From the NCBI RefSeq assembly GCF_003234855.1, contig NZ_QKTO01000015.1, forward strand, positions 1-64,000: a DNA stretch of 64,000 nucleotides, given 5' to 3'. Position numbers and translations under genes: made by a program. A model generated the notes under the pieces. It made no database searches. It saw nothing but the letters and a program-made list of their open reading frames with translations, and was not told where the DNA came from. The stretch comes from Curtobacterium sp. MCBD17_032. GTDB lineage: Bacteria; Actinomycetota; Actinomycetes; Actinomycetales; Microbacteriaceae. Position 1 is the first letter of the stretch. The number at the start of each line of letters is the position of its first letter. This document shows positions 26,433 through 36,399 of the stretch, piece by piece.

Positions 26433-27002
26433 TCAGTCCTCGTCGGGAGCGGGCGCGGGGGGCGTGACCGTCTCGGCACGGCTGGTGTCCTCCGGTTCCT
26501 CGAACAGACCGGTCGGCGGGGTGACCGTGACGGTCCCGGCGTCCAGGTCGACCGAGGGGACGATCGCGGCGACGAACGGCACGAGGACCTCACCACGGTC
26601 CGCGGTGTCGACCGCGAGCAGGTCCTGCGCCGGCAGGTGGTCCACCCGCGCGACGGTGCCGACCTCGGCGCCGTCGCGGAGGACCGTCAGGCCGACGAGC
26701 TGGTGGTCGTACCAGGCGTCGTCCTCACCGGTCTCTTCCTCGGTGTCCTGCTCGACCCAGAGGATCGCCCGTGCGAGGGTCTCCGCGGCGGTCCGGTCCG
26801 CGACGCCCTCGAAGAAGGCGACGGGGTGGCCGTTGTACCAGCGCAACTCGTCGAGCGCGATGGTCTTGCCCGACCACGGGGAGTCGTCGGGGACCTGGAG
26901 CGTGAAGACCGCTCCCGGCGTGAACCGACGATCCGGGTCGTCGGTGTAGAGCTCGAGCTTGATGCCGCCCTTGAGCCCGTGCGCCTTCGTGATGCGACCC
27001 AC
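26433..27002 (-). CDS. rimM: Ribosome maturation factor RimM
   Basis: Assists 30S head assembly with S19. 189 residues: RimM N-domain ([20 protein letters not shown]) and PRC-barrel ([23 protein letters not shown]), then a Pro/Ala acidic tail. The start is a problem: the only ordinary start is GTG at 27002, directly before GRI, whereas family members usually have 3-6 residues first. Upstream in frame the sequence reads IPRETTQLR with no ATG, GTG or TTG before the khpA stop zone; AGGGAG lies about 15 bases before the GTG. Confidence 0.93.
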   Translation of the reverse strand: MGRITKAHGLKGGIKLELYTDDPDRRFTPGAVFTLQVPDDSPWSGKTIALDELRWYNGHPVAFFEGVADRTAAETLARAILWVEQDTEEETGEDDAWYDHQLVGLTVLRDGAEVGTVARVDHLPAQDLLAVDTADRGEVLVPFVAAIVPSVDLDAGTVTVTPPTGLFEEPEDTSRAETVTPPAPAPDED

Positions 27003-27021
27003 CCGGAGCTGGGTCGTCTCC

Positions 27022-27258
27022 CTAGGAATCGCTGTCCACCACGTCGACCCGCACGCGCTTGCCGTCGGCCAGGGCCGTGACGAGCGTGCGGAGCGCCTTC
27101 GCGGTGCGTCCGGCGCGACCGATCACGCGGCCGAGGTCCTCGGGGTGCACACGCACCTCGAGGACCTCGCCCCGCGCGGAGGTGGAGCTGGCGACGCGCA
27201 CGTCGTCAGGGTGATCGACGATCCCCTTGACGAGGTGCGTCAGCGCGGATTCGAGCAA
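27022..27258 (-). CDS. khpA: KH-domain RNA-binding protein KhpA
   Basis: 78 residues, TTG start four bases after rpsP. A single KH domain with the loop GRVIGRAGRTAKALRTLV (GxxG is GRAG). KhpA/KhpB are global small-RNA-binding proteins in Gram-positives and influence cell size in pneumococcus. The rpsP-khpA-rimM-trmD order is standard. Confidence 0.93.
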   Translation of the reverse strand: MLESALTHLVKGIVDHPDDVRVASSTSARGEVLEVRVHPEDLGRVIGRAGRTAKALRTLVTALADGKRVRVDVVDSDS

Positions 27259-27261
27259 GGA

Positions 27262-27672
27262 CTACGCCTCGGTCGTCTCGTCGGAGGACTCGTCCGCTGC
27301 CGGCGCGGCCGGGGCCGTCTTCTCCGACTTGGGCTTGAGGACGGCCTTCTTCGAGCTGTCGACCGTGAAGGCCGGCTTCGGCTCGCGGACCTTGACCTTG
27401 GACTCGGTGTCCTTCTCGCCCTTGAACTTGGCCCAGTCACCGGTCAGCTTGAGGAGCGCGGCGACCTGCTCGGTCGGCTGCGCGCCGACGCTGAGCCAGT
27501 ACTGCGCACGCTCGGACTGGACCTCGATGAACGAGGGCTCCTCGGTGGGGTGGTACTTGCCGATCTCCTCGATCACACGACCGTCGCGCTTGGTGCGCGA
27601 GTCGGCGACGACGATGCGGTAGTACGGCGCTCGGATCTTGCCGAGGCGCTTGAGACGGATCTTGACAGCCAC
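27262..27672 (-). CDS. rpsP: 30S ribosomal protein S16
   Basis: 136 residues; the conserved part is residues 1-80 ([39 protein letters not shown]), followed by a Lys/Ala/Glu tail frequent in actinobacteria. GTG at 27672 with GGAG five bases upstream. First gene of the rpsP-khpA-rimM-trmD operon; the promoter should be in 27680-27868 but no clear element was found. Confidence 0.96.
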   Translation of the reverse strand: MAVKIRLKRLGKIRAPYYRIVVADSRTKRDGRVIEEIGKYHPTEEPSFIEVQSERAQYWLSVGAQPTEQVAALLKLTGDWAKFKGEKDTESKVKVREPKPAFTVDSSKKAVLKPKSEKTAPAAPAADESSDETTEA

Positions 27673-27868
27673 AATGACTCCTGTTGCGTACGTGTTGTGG
27701 TTGAACCGGAACCGCGGGCGTGGGGGCACACACGGTGGAAGCTCTGAGAGACTCGTGATCCGCTGGATAGAGGGTCGAGCGGACACGATTCGACCGTTCA
27801 TTCTTGCAGATTCCCGACCGGGAAGCGAGCCGTGACGCGCGGCGCGCCCCGGATCGCGGAGCCGACGG

Positions 27869-29983
27869 TCACGGAGCCAGCGCGCGCACCGCCTCCAGGG
27901 CCTCGCTCGTGGCGCGGACGGCGTCGACGGCACGGGCGTCGCGGGCGCCGCCGACCACGGCGAACGGCACGTCGGCCGCCTGGAGGCCCGCGACCAGGTC
28001 GTCCCGCGCCTCTTGTCCGGCGCAGAGCACGACCACGTCCGCCGGGACGGCGACCTCGGTGCCGGTCTCGTCGCGGATCCAGAGCGCACCGGGCTCGATG
28101 CGGAGGTACTCCTGCACGCCGCCGACCATCCGGACACCGGCGTCCCGCAGCCGGCCGAGCGCGACCCACCGCGAGGTGAGGCCGACGCCCTGGCCGAACT
28201 TGCCGTTCCGCCGCAGCACCGTGACCAGGTGGCCCGGGCGGACCGTCCGGTGCGCGGTCGGCTGCCGCTGCGGCAGGTCGCCGACCAGCTCCGTCGACAC
28301 CGGGACGTCCCAGCGGGCGGCGAACTCGACGGCCCGGACGGCCTCGTCGGGCGATTCGGTCAGGAACGCGGCGGTGTCGACGCCGATGCCCCCGCCGCCG
28401 ATGACGGCGACGCTCCCGTCGGGGACGCCGTCGCGGAGCGCCTGCTCGTAGGTCAGGACGTGCGGCATGTCGGCGCCGGGCAGGGCCACCTCGCGGGGCA
28501 GGACACCGGTCGCGAGCACCACCGCGTCGCTCCCCGCCAGGTCCTCGGTCGTCGCCGCCCGCCCGAGGTGCACGGTGGCGCCGCGTTCCGCGAGTTCCGC
28601 CCGCGCCGCCTGCACCGGTCCGGCGTAGTCCTCCTTGCCCGGGACCACCGCGGCGAGTCCGAACTGACCGCCGAGGACGGGCGACGCCTCCCAGAGCCGG
28701 ACGTCGTGCCCGCGTCGGGCGGCGTCGACCGCCGCGACGAGGCCCGCCGGTCCGCCGCCGACGACGTCCACGCGCATGCGCCGTGAGGTGGGACGGAGGG
28801 GGAACTGCAGCTCACGGGCCGCGCGCGGGTTCACCAGGCACGACACCGGGGCGCCGACGACGGAGCGGTCGAGGCACGCCTGGTTGCAGCCGATGCAGGT
28901 GTTCACGAGGTCGGGACGGCCGGCCAGCGAGCGGTCCACGAGCTGCGCGTCCGCCAGGAAGGGCCGGGCGAGCGCCACCGCGTCGATCCGCCGGTCCGCC
29001 AGCACGGCCTCGGCGTCGCGGAGGTCCGTCATCCGGTTCGAGGCGATCACCCGGACGTGCGGGTGGTCGGAGGCACGGACGACGTCGGCGATCCGGGCGG
29101 CCTGCTCGATCCACGCCCCGTGCGGCACCGCGGCCTGGATCGTCGGGGTCCGGGACTCGTGCCACCCGATGCCGACCGAGATCGCGTCGAGCCCGAGCGG
29201 CAGCAGCTCGAGCACGAGTGCGTCGACGTCCTCGTCGGTCGACGACCCGGGCATGAGGTCGGCGCCCGACAGCCGGATCGTGACGGCCAGGTCGGGGACC
29301 GCGGCACGGACCGCACGGACGACCTCCACCGCGAACCGGCGGCGCTTCGCGGGGGTCCCGCCCCACTCGTCGTCGCGCAGGTTCGTCAGCGGCGACTGGA
29401 ACTGGTTGACCAGGTACCCCTCGGACGCCATGATCTCGACGCCGTCGAAGCCGATCGCGGCTGCGGTCCGCGCTGCGGTGGCGAAGTCGTCGACCGTGCG
29501 CAGGACCTCGTCTGCGGTCAGTTCCTCGGGCACCACGCCGCGCGCGGCGGCCCAGGGCAGCGCGGACGGCGCCACCGCACGCTGGGGTCGGCCGTGCCGG
29601 TCCCGCAGCCCGCCGACCAGGGCGTAGCGACCGGCGTGGAACAGCTGCGCGAGGACCGTCCCGCCGGCGTCGTGCACGGCGTCGACCGCGGTGCGGAAGC
29701 GCTCGTCGGCCCCGCCGACGCCGAAGACCGCGAAGTCCGGACCGCCGCGCGCCTCGTCGCTCACGGCGATGCCACCGGTGATGATGCAGCCGGCTCCCCC
29801 GGCGGCCCGCTCCCGGTAGAACGCCGCCATCGCGACCCCGCCGTCGTCGAGCACCTCGAGCCCGGTGTGCATCGACCCCATCACGACGCGGTTCGGCAGG
29901 CGCAGAGGCCCGAGCGTCCAGGGCGAGCCGACCGTGCGGAGGTCGGCAGGCACGGCGGCGACGGGCGGAACGACAGCGGTCAC
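27869..29983 (-). CDS. FadH-like 2,4-dienoyl-CoA reductase / NADH:flavin oxidoreductase
   Basis: 704 residues, the two-part FadH layout. N-terminal FMN barrel of the old-yellow-enzyme type ([43 protein letters not shown]), iron-sulfur cysteines [11 protein letters not shown] and later VSCLVNPRA, then FAD/NAD(P) Rossmann domains ([37 protein letters not shown]). FadH reduces 2,4-dienoyl-CoA in oxidation of unsaturated fatty acids; the same architecture also serves other substrates, so the exact reaction is uncertain. GTG at 29983. Stands alone. Confidence 0.9.
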   Translation of the reverse strand: MTAVVPPVAAVPADLRTVGSPWTLGPLRLPNRVVMGSMHTGLEVLDDGGVAMAAFYRERAAGGAGCIITGGIAVSDEARGGPDFAVFGVGGADERFRTAVDAVHDAGGTVLAQLFHAGRYALVGGLRDRHGRPQRAVAPSALPWAAARGVVPEELTADEVLRTVDDFATAARTAAAIGFDGVEIMASEGYLVNQFQSPLTNLRDDEWGGTPAKRRRFAVEVVRAVRAAVPDLAVTIRLSGADLMPGSSTDEDVDALVLELLPLGLDAISVGIGWHESRTPTIQAAVPHGAWIEQAARIADVVRASDHPHVRVIASNRMTDLRDAEAVLADRRIDAVALARPFLADAQLVDRSLAGRPDLVNTCIGCNQACLDRSVVGAPVSCLVNPRAARELQFPLRPTSRRMRVDVVGGGPAGLVAAVDAARRGHDVRLWEASPVLGGQFGLAAVVPGKEDYAGPVQAARAELAERGATVHLGRAATTEDLAGSDAVVLATGVLPREVALPGADMPHVLTYEQALRDGVPDGSVAVIGGGGIGVDTAAFLTESPDEAVRAVEFAARWDVPVSTELVGDLPQRQPTAHRTVRPGHLVTVLRRNGKFGQGVGLTSRWVALGRLRDAGVRMVGGVQEYLRIEPGALWIRDETGTEVAVPADVVVLCAGQEARDDLVAGLQAADVPFAVVGGARDARAVDAVRATSEALEAVRALAP

Positions 29984-30076
29984 GCAACGAAGACTAGGCG
30001 ACCCGGCCGGGTGCTCGTCATGGCGGACACGCCGCGCTCTCCGTCCATCCGGCAGGTCGACGGGCAGGATGGCCGC

Positions 30077-31207
30077 ATGGACATCCGGTTCACCGAATCC
30101 GCTCCGTCGACGATCGGTGTCGAGTGGGAGCTGCCCCTCGTCGACCGCGCGACGGGTGACCTCGCTCCCCGTGCCCCCGCCGTGCTCGCCGCCGTGCGGG
30201 AGCGCCTCGGCGACGCGGACCGGGTGACGGAGGAACTCCTGACGAACACCGTCGAGGTCGTCACCGGCGTCCACCGTTCGGTCGGCGGGGCGACCCGCGA
30301 GCTCTCCGGCATCATCGGCGAGGTCATCGACGCCGCGGCTCCCCTCGACGCCGACGTGATGTGCTCCGGCACGCACCCCTTCGCCCAGTGGGACCAGCAG
30401 GAGATCACCCCGGACAGCGAGCACTACGCGGAACTCATCGACCGGACCCGATGGTGGGGACGGCAGATGCTCATCTGGGGCGTCCACGTGCACGTCGGCA
30501 TCGACGACCGGGACAAGGCCGTGCCCATCATGAACGCGATGCTCGGGTACGTCCCGCACCTGCAGGCCTTCACCGCGTCGAGCCCGTTCTGGGCCGGCAC
30601 CGACACCGGCTACGCCTCGAACCGGGCCCTGATGTTCCAGCAGCTCCCCACCGGTGGGCTCCCACCGCAGCTCGGTGCCTGGGCCAACTTCGAGGAGGTC
30701 GTCGGGGACCTCGTGCACACCGGGGTCATCGACGGCGTCAAGGACCTGCGCTGGGACATCCGTCCGTCGCCGGGCTGGGGGACGCTGGAGAACCGCGTGT
30801 CCGACGGCATCTCCACGCTCGACGAGGTCGGCGCCGTCACCGCCCTCGTGCAGTGCCTGGTGACCGAGAGCTCCGACCGGCTCGACGCCGGCGAGACCCT
30901 GCAGGCGATGCAGCCGTGGTTCGTCCGCGAGAACAAGTGGCGCGCAGCCCGGTACGGCATGGACGCCGAGATCATCACGAACGTCGCGGGCGACGAGCGG
31001 CTCGTGACGGACGAGGTGCACGACCTCGTCACCCGGCTCGACCCGGTCGCGGAGCGGCTCGGCTGCCAGCAGGAGCTGCACCACCTCGACACGATCATCG
31101 ACCGCGGTGCGTCGTACCAGCGGCAGCTCGCGGTGGCGCAGGAGAACGACGGCGACCTCCGGGCCGTGGTCCGGCACCTGGTCGCCGAGCTCCGGGCATC
31201 GCTCTGA
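30077..31207 (+). CDS. YbdK-type carboxylate-amine (glutamate-cysteine) ligase
   Basis: 376 residues of the GCS2 family: STIGVEWELPLVDRATG at the start, THPFAQWDQQEITPD, WGVHVHVGIDD, and WDIRPSPGWGTLENRVSD. Members join glutamate or another acid to an amine with ATP; some, such as EgtA, take part in ergothioneine synthesis, but no egt genes are near and the substrate is open. The ATG at 30077 lies six bases after CAGGAT, so it may be leaderless. Confidence 0.88.
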   Translation: MDIRFTESAPSTIGVEWELPLVDRATGDLAPRAPAVLAAVRERLGDADRVTEELLTNTVEVVTGVHRSVGGATRELSGIIGEVIDAAAPLDADVMCSGTHPFAQWDQQEITPDSEHYAELIDRTRWWGRQMLIWGVHVHVGIDDRDKAVPIMNAMLGYVPHLQAFTASSPFWAGTDTGYASNRALMFQQLPTGGLPPQLGAWANFEEVVGDLVHTGVIDGVKDLRWDIRPSPGWGTLENRVSDGISTLDEVGAVTALVQCLVTESSDRLDAGETLQAMQPWFVRENKWRAARYGMDAEIITNVAGDERLVTDEVHDLVTRLDPVAERLGCQQELHHLDTIIDRGASYQRQLAVAQENDGDLRAVVRHLVAELRASL

Positions 31208-31238
31208 CCGCGACCGCTCCGGCGCGCACACCTGCCGC

Positions 31239-31244
31239 TACAGT
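31239..31244 (+). promoter_or_regulatory. -10 element of the TPR/AAA+ operon
   Basis: TACAGT exactly six bases before the GTG at 31251, with no ribosome site between. Transcription would start on or next to the start codon: a leaderless mRNA. No clear -35. Confidence 0.55.
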
Positions 31245-31250
31245 TCCCCT

Positions 31251-32414
31251 GTGACGGGGGTGGACGCGGGACGAGGGACCGGATCGTCGGTCGAGCGTGC
31301 CGCCGCGCTCGTCGACGCGGGACGCCCCGACGACGGGCTGTCGGAACTCGCGGCGGCGGAGCGCGAGCACGGCGAGACCGCTGCCGGGCACCGAGTCCGG
31401 GCACTGGCCCTCCTGACCGCTGACCGGATCCCGCAGCAGGTCGGTCTCCCCGCAGCGGTCCGGGCCGCGCGGCGCGCCGTCGAACTCGCGCCGGGCGATC
31501 CTGCCGGTCCGTTGGTCCTCTCGATCGTCCTCCGTCAGGCGGGTGACCGCCAGGAGGCCGTGGTGGCGGCCCGGCGCGCCGTCGCCGCCGACCCCGGGTC
31601 CTGGCAGGCGCACCTGGCGGTGGCCGACGCGCTGTCCACCGACGGGCGCAGCTCCCGCGAAGCACGACGCGCCGCAGCCGAGGCGGTGCGGCTCGCACCG
31701 ACGGAACCGCTCGCACACCGGCGACTCGGCGACCTCCTGCAGGCCGCAGGTCGGAGCCGTGCAGCGCGCGCGTCCTGGCACCGTGCGCTCGGACTCTCCC
31801 CCGAGGACCGCGACACCCGTCTCAACGTGGCCGCCGACCGCCTCCGGCGTGGGCACGACGGTGCGGCCGCCGTCGTGTTCGCGGGGCTGCTCGCCACCGA
31901 CCCCGGCAACGCCCTCGTCCGGCGCAACCTCGTCGTGAGCCTCGTCGACCCGGTCAACCGCATCCGGAGCGCGCACGTCACCCTGGCCGCGCTCGCCGTC
32001 CTCCTGTTCATCGGGGCGCTCGACCGCCCAGCGGGTCCGAGCCGCTGGACGACGGGGTTCCCGGCAGCGCTGGAGCTCGCCCTGACGGCCGCCTTCGTCC
32101 TGCGGTTCGCCCTCGGCGCCGGCTCGCGGATCCGCTGGCTCCTCGCGTCGGCAGGCCGGGCGGTGCCCGGGTGGAACGGGCTCGTGGCGGTCCTCGCCGC
32201 ATCCGTCCTGGCAGCGGTGGTCGGGCTCTGTCTCCCGCCCGTCGGGGGCCTGGTCTGCCAGTGCCTGGTGCTCGTCGGCGCCGCCGTCGGGACGGTCCTG
32301 CACGTGCGCGTCCTCCGCGCGCACCCGCGACGACGCGTGCACGACGAGGACGACGAGGACGACGAGGACGCCAGTGTCCTCGACGGCCGCCGAGAGGGGA
32401 CGACCACGGGATGA
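31251..32414 (+). CDS. TPR protein with C-terminal membrane segments
   Basis: 387 residues. The first ~235 are TPR-like helix pairs with the Pro-at-end pattern (AARRAVELAPGDPAGPLVLS, AARRAVAADPGSWQAHLAVA, AAAEAVRLAPTEPLAHRRLG). Then about four hydrophobic segments (~241-350: VTLAALAVLLFIGAL; LVAVLAASVLAAVVGLCLPP), and an acidic cytoplasmic tail (DEDDEDDEDAS). Function unknown. Its stop overlaps the ATG of the AAA+ gene (ATGA), so the membrane TPR protein may recruit that ATPase. Confidence 0.82.
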   Translation: MTGVDAGRGTGSSVERAAALVDAGRPDDGLSELAAAEREHGETAAGHRVRALALLTADRIPQQVGLPAAVRAARRAVELAPGDPAGPLVLSIVLRQAGDRQEAVVAARRAVAADPGSWQAHLAVADALSTDGRSSREARRAAAEAVRLAPTEPLAHRRLGDLLQAAGRSRAARASWHRALGLSPEDRDTRLNVAADRLRRGHDGAAAVVFAGLLATDPGNALVRRNLVVSLVDPVNRIRSAHVTLAALAVLLFIGALDRPAGPSRWTTGFPAALELALTAAFVLRFALGAGSRIRWLLASAGRAVPGWNGLVAVLAASVLAAVVGLCLPPVGGLVCQCLVLVGAAVGTVLHVRVLRAHPRRRVHDEDDEDDEDASVLDGRREGTTTG

Positions 32415-33775
32415 ACGACCCACAGCCGCACGACGACGGACCTGCTCAGCACGATGACGATCCGGACCCGGTGATCGCCGCGCTGCTCCGCGCCGTCGCC
32501 GCCGCGCCCGACGACGTCGCCCTCCGGGTGCACCTCGGTCGGCTGCTCCTCGACGCCGGCCGTGCTGCCGAGGCGACCGCCCAGGCCGCGGCCGCCCTGG
32601 CGGCCGCGCCGACCGACCGCGACGCGTCCGCTCTCATGCTCGCCGCCCTCGGGGCGTCAGCCGACGGATCCGCGCCGCCAGCGGTGGCCCCCGCTGCCCC
32701 CGACGTGACGTCGGTCGCCCTCGACGCGGCGTCGGACGCCTCCGACGGGGCGCCCCAGGTCGCTCGCGACGTGCCTCCGACCACCGAGGGGTCCTTCGAC
32801 TGGGACGCCGCCGAGGAGCAGGTCGACCACATCGCCGAGCCCGCCTTCGTCGACGGGTCGGGCCCGGACGGCGTCGACCCGGACCCGGACCCGTCGTCGG
32901 CGTTCTCCGCCGAACGCGCCGGGATCGGCTTCGCGGACGTCGGCGGAATGGACGCCGTCAAGCAGCGACTCACCGCCGCGTTCCTCGCGCCGCTCGCGAA
33001 CCCGGAACTCCGCGCGCTCTACGGCAAGAGCCTCCGTGGCGGCCTGCTGCTGTACGGTCCGCCGGGCTGCGGCAAGACCTTCATCGCACGGGCGGTCGCC
33101 GGGGAGCTCGGCGCCCGCTTCATGAGCATCGCGATCACCGACGTGCTCGATCCGTACGTCGGCGTGAGCGAGCGCAACGTCGCCGCCGTCTTCGCCGCCG
33201 CGCGGGCGGCTGCGCCGTGCGTGGTGTTCTTCGACGAGATCGACGCGCTCGGTCAGCGCCGGAGCCAGACGCGGAGCGCCCACGTCCGCGGCATGGTCAA
33301 CCAGCTGCTCACCGAGATGGACGGGATCGACGACGGCAACGAGGGCGTCTTCGTGCTCGCGGCGACGAACCAGCCGTGGGACGTGGACCCGGCGCTCCGC
33401 CGTCCAGGTCGGCTCGACCGCACGGTCCTCGTGCTGCCGCCGGACGCCCCCGCTCGCGAGGCCGTGTTCCGCGGGCACCTCCGCGACCGTCCGGTCGAGG
33501 GCATCGACGTGGCGGCCCTCGCGAAGCGCACCGCGGGGTTCTCCGGCGCCGACATCGCCTACGTGTGCGAGGTCGCGGCGGAACGGGCGCTCATGGACAG
33601 CGTCGCGAGCGGCACGGTCCGCCTCATCGGGATGCCCGACCTGCTCGCCGCGCTGGCCGACGTCCGGCCGTCGACCGGGGCGTGGCTCGACACCGCCCGC
33701 AACGTGGTGTTGTTCGGCGAGGACGACGGCACCTACGCCGACCTCCGCGCCTACCTCAAGCAGTCGAAGCGGTGA
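32411..33775 (+). CDS. AAA+ ATPase with N-terminal TPR-like segment
   Basis: 454 residues. N-terminal TPR-like helices (~20-80), a disordered Ala/Asp/Pro linker to ~165, then a single CDC48/FtsH-type AAA+ module: Walker A GPPGCGKT (~216), pore-region GVSERNVAAVFAAA, Walker B CVVFFDEIDAL (~275), sensor ATNQPWDVDPALRRPGRLDR with the arginine fingers. There is no zinc-protease HExxH, so it is not FtsH, and only one AAA domain, so not full CDC48. Likely an unfoldase or remodeller whose partner is the coupled membrane TPR protein. It ends at hairpin C facing ffh. Confidence 0.88.
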   Translation: MNDPQPHDDGPAQHDDDPDPVIAALLRAVAAAPDDVALRVHLGRLLLDAGRAAEATAQAAAALAAAPTDRDASALMLAALGASADGSAPPAVAPAAPDVTSVALDAASDASDGAPQVARDVPPTTEGSFDWDAAEEQVDHIAEPAFVDGSGPDGVDPDPDPSSAFSAERAGIGFADVGGMDAVKQRLTAAFLAPLANPELRALYGKSLRGGLLLYGPPGCGKTFIARAVAGELGARFMSIAITDVLDPYVGVSERNVAAVFAAARAAAPCVVFFDEIDALGQRRSQTRSAHVRGMVNQLLTEMDGIDDGNEGVFVLAATNQPWDVDPALRRPGRLDRTVLVLPPDAPAREAVFRGHLRDRPVEGIDVAALAKRTAGFSGADIAYVCEVAAERALMDSVASGTVRLIGMPDLLAALADVRPSTGAWLDTARNVVLFGEDDGTYADLRAYLKQSKR

Positions 33776-33780
33776 CGTGA

Positions 33781-33824
33781 CGGACGGGAGGCACGGTGCC
33801 AGCCGGCACCGCGCCTCCCGTCCG
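33781..33824. terminator. Long hairpin, copy C of the GGGAGGCC family
   Basis: 20-bp stem with one mismatch (33781-33800 with 33805-33824), loop AGCC, between the convergent AAA+ and ffh genes. A decayed copy of its right arm is found at 60679-60695. Confidence 0.82.
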
Positions 33825-33832
33825 GCCTCGGG

Positions 33833-35380
33833 TCAGCGCCCGAGGAACTTCTGGAGCGAGGCGAGCTCCTCCTCGGAGGGAGCCTTCCCGCCCTTGCCCA
33901 TGCCGAGCCCGAGGCCGGCTCCGCTCGGCGCCTGCTGGGGAGCGGCCGGAGCGCCCGCGGCGAGCGCCGCGCGCTTGGCCGGGTTGCCGACCTTCTTCTT
34001 CTTGGTCTGCGGCTGCTGCTTCTTGCCGCCGTGCATGCCCGGGATCGGTCCCATGCCCGGCATCTGCGGGACACCGCCGCGCGCGACCGTCTTCATCATC
34101 TTCGCGGCCTGCTCGAACCGGTTGACGAGGGCGTTCACCTCGGTGACGGTGGAGCCGGCGCCACGCGCGATGCGGAGACGACGGGAGCCGTTCAGGAGCT
34201 TCGGCAGTTCGCGTTCCTGGGGCGTCATCGACTGGATGATCGCCTCGGTGCGGACGATCTCGCGCTCGTCGAAGTTGTCGAGCGCCTCACGCATGCCCTT
34301 GGCGCCGGGGAGCATGCCGAGCATGCCCTTGATCGAGCCGGCCTTGCGGAGCTGCTGCATCTGCTGCAGGAAGTCGTTCAACGTGAACGTGTCGGACGCG
34401 ATCTTCTCCGCGACCTTCATCGCCTCTTCCTCGTCGAAGGCGCTCTGCGCCTGCTCGATGAGGGAGAGGATGTCGCCGAGGTCGAGGATGCGGCTCGCCA
34501 TGCGGTCCGGGTGGAACGGCTCGAAGTCGTCGAGGCCCTCACCGGTCGAGGCGAACATGATCGGGCGACCGGTGACGGACGCGACCGACAGGGCCGCACC
34601 ACCGCGGGCATCGCCGTCGAGCTTGGACAGGACGACGCCGGTGAAGTCGACGCCCTCCTGGAAGGCGCGCGCGGTGTTCACGGCGTCCTGACCGATCATC
34701 GCGTCGATGACGAACAGGACCTCGTCCGGGTCGACGGCCTTGCGGATGTTCGCGGCCTGCTTCATCAGCTCGGCGTCGACACCGAGACGACCGGCGGTGT
34801 CGACGATGACGGTGTCGTACTGCTGGTCGACCGCGGCCTTGATCGCGTTCTTGGCGACCTTGACCGGGTCGCCGACGCCGTTGCCGGGCTCCGGGGCGAA
34901 GACGTGCACGCCGGCCTGTTCACCGACGACCTGGAGCTGCTGCACGGCGTTCGGGCGCTGGAGGTCCGCCGCGACGAGCATCGGGGTGTGGCCGTCCTTC
35001 TTGAGCCACTTGCCGAGCTTGCCGGCGAGGGTCGTCTTGCCCGCGCCCTGGAGGCCCGCGAGCATGATGACCGTCGGCGGCCGCTTGGCGAACTCGAGCC
35101 GCCGCTGCTGCCCGCCGAGGATGCCGACGAGTTCCTCGTTGACGATCTGGACGACCTGCTGCGCGGGGTTGAGCGCCTTGTTGACCTCGTCGGAGAGCGC
35201 GCGCTCCCGGACGGAGGCGGTGAAGGACTTGACGACCTCGAGCGCGACGTCCGCGTCGAGCAGGGCCCGGCGGATCTCGCGGACGGTGCCGTCGACGTCG
35301 GACGGAGTCAGCCGGCCCTTGCTCCGCAGGTTGCGGAAGGTCTCGGTCAGCCGATCGGAGAGTGAGCCGAATTGCGCCAT
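33833..35380 (-). CDS. ffh: Signal recognition particle protein Ffh
   Basis: Binds signal sequences and 4.5S RNA and targets ribosomes to FtsY. 515 residues: N domain, GTPase domain (GLQGAGKTTLAGKLG, DTAGRLGVD, SKLDGDARGG), and Met-rich M domain (FLQQMQQLRKAGSIKGM), then a Lys/Pro/Gly-rich tail. A TAGGAT element (35390-35395) lies nine bases before the ATG, so the mRNA is probably leaderless or nearly so; this promoter overlaps the end of the neighbouring broken gene. Confidence 0.97.
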   Translation of the reverse strand: MAQFGSLSDRLTETFRNLRSKGRLTPSDVDGTVREIRRALLDADVALEVVKSFTASVRERALSDEVNKALNPAQQVVQIVNEELVGILGGQQRRLEFAKRPPTVIMLAGLQGAGKTTLAGKLGKWLKKDGHTPMLVAADLQRPNAVQQLQVVGEQAGVHVFAPEPGNGVGDPVKVAKNAIKAAVDQQYDTVIVDTAGRLGVDAELMKQAANIRKAVDPDEVLFVIDAMIGQDAVNTARAFQEGVDFTGVVLSKLDGDARGGAALSVASVTGRPIMFASTGEGLDDFEPFHPDRMASRILDLGDILSLIEQAQSAFDEEEAMKVAEKIASDTFTLNDFLQQMQQLRKAGSIKGMLGMLPGAKGMREALDNFDEREIVRTEAIIQSMTPQERELPKLLNGSRRLRIARGAGSTVTEVNALVNRFEQAAKMMKTVARGGVPQMPGMGPIPGMHGGKKQQPQTKKKKVGNPAKRAALAAGAPAAPQQAPSGAGLGLGMGKGGKAPSEEELASLQKFLGR

Positions 35381-35389
35381 GATCCGATC

Positions 35390-35395
35390 ATCCTA
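35390..35395 (-). promoter_or_regulatory. -10 element of ffh
   Basis: TAGGAT on the minus strand, nine bases before the ffh ATG. No ribosome site visible between. Confidence 0.5.
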
Positions 35396-35405
35396 CCGTC
35401 CGCCG

Positions 35406-36399
35406 TCACCGGCGAGGAGGCCCGGGGCACGCCCGTCCCGCCCGCTGCCGCCCCGGGCGAGGGCGGTTCGCCGACACCGCGCCGACCAGCAGGGCGAGGG
35501 TGCCCGCCGCGACGATGACGGTGTCGGCCGGGTCCTCGGGGGAGACGCCGAGGGTGACGGTCGTGACGACACCCCACGGGAACCAGGCGATCGCGACGGC
35601 CGCGGCGGTGACGCGGCGGCGCCCGGCCAGCAGTGCGACGACCCCCACCGCGACCGCGAGCCCGGCCGTCGCGGTCGCCCACGGCGAGGCGATGAACGAC
35701 CAGAACGCCGGATCGGGCAGCGTCCGGACCTGGAGTCCGTGCCCGCTCGCTGGTTGCACGAGCGCGAGCACCGCGAGAGCACCGCCGACGAGCAGGAACG
35801 CGCCGAGGAGGGAGCGCCGCTCGCGAGGGTCGCCGAGCAGCGACACGAGCCCGAGGAGGAGGGCGCAGCCGAGCGTCGTCGAGCGTGGCCCGGTCAGGCT
35901 CCCGTCCGAGCGGACCAGCAGGAACAGCACCGGGAGCGCCATCAGGCCCACGAGCACGAACAGGTGCGCGGCGGCCCGCGACGGCAGCGAGCGCAGCGAG
36001 CAGGAGCGGGAGGGTGGACAGCACGGCCGGGTCGTGGAACGGTCCGACGGTGCCGTACCCGTCGAGCGGCGCGAGCGGTCGCGCGTCCCAGGGGCCCCAG
36101 GAGACCCAGAGCAGGTGGACGAGCGCGAAACCGGCCATCGAGCCGGTGCCGATCGACGCGGCGCGGCCACGGACGTCAGCAGGGACGACCTCGTTCACCC
36201 GCTCGCGGACGCCCCGCCACCGGAGGTCGACGAGTTCGCCGGGTGCCGGTCGGTCGCGACCCTCCCCCTCGGCGACGTCGAGCAGGGTGCCGAGCATCGC
36301 CGGACCGTGCGTTCGCCGCCACCGGGACGGGTACCAGCCGAGCGCCCGTCCGTATTCGCGTTCCAGGCTCGCGCCCTGTCCCGGCCTCGTGTTCGTCAC
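35406..36399 (-). pseudogene. Frameshifted membrane protein, partner of the PadR regulator
   Basis: Two frames together give one protein of ~330 residues. From GTG 36399 the frame reads LEREYGRALGWYPSRWRRTH and MAGFALVHLLWVSWGPW, good protein down to LLAALAAVAGR (about 35980). From there sense continues only in the next frame: AHLFVLVGLMALPVLFLLV through more TM-like segments to the stop at 35406. The shift equals one extra base (or two missing) in a GC run near 35965-35990. Beyond it the original frame is Arg/Pro nonsense to 35347. It may be a true pseudogene, a sequencing error, or programmed slippage. Its GTG overlaps the padR stop (GTGA), so the two were coupled. Confidence 0.8.

Noticed and set aside
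30077-31207. YbdK-like ligase as part of an ergothioneine or natural-product cluster
   Set aside because: No other biosynthetic genes nearby; neighbours are FadH-like and TPR genes.
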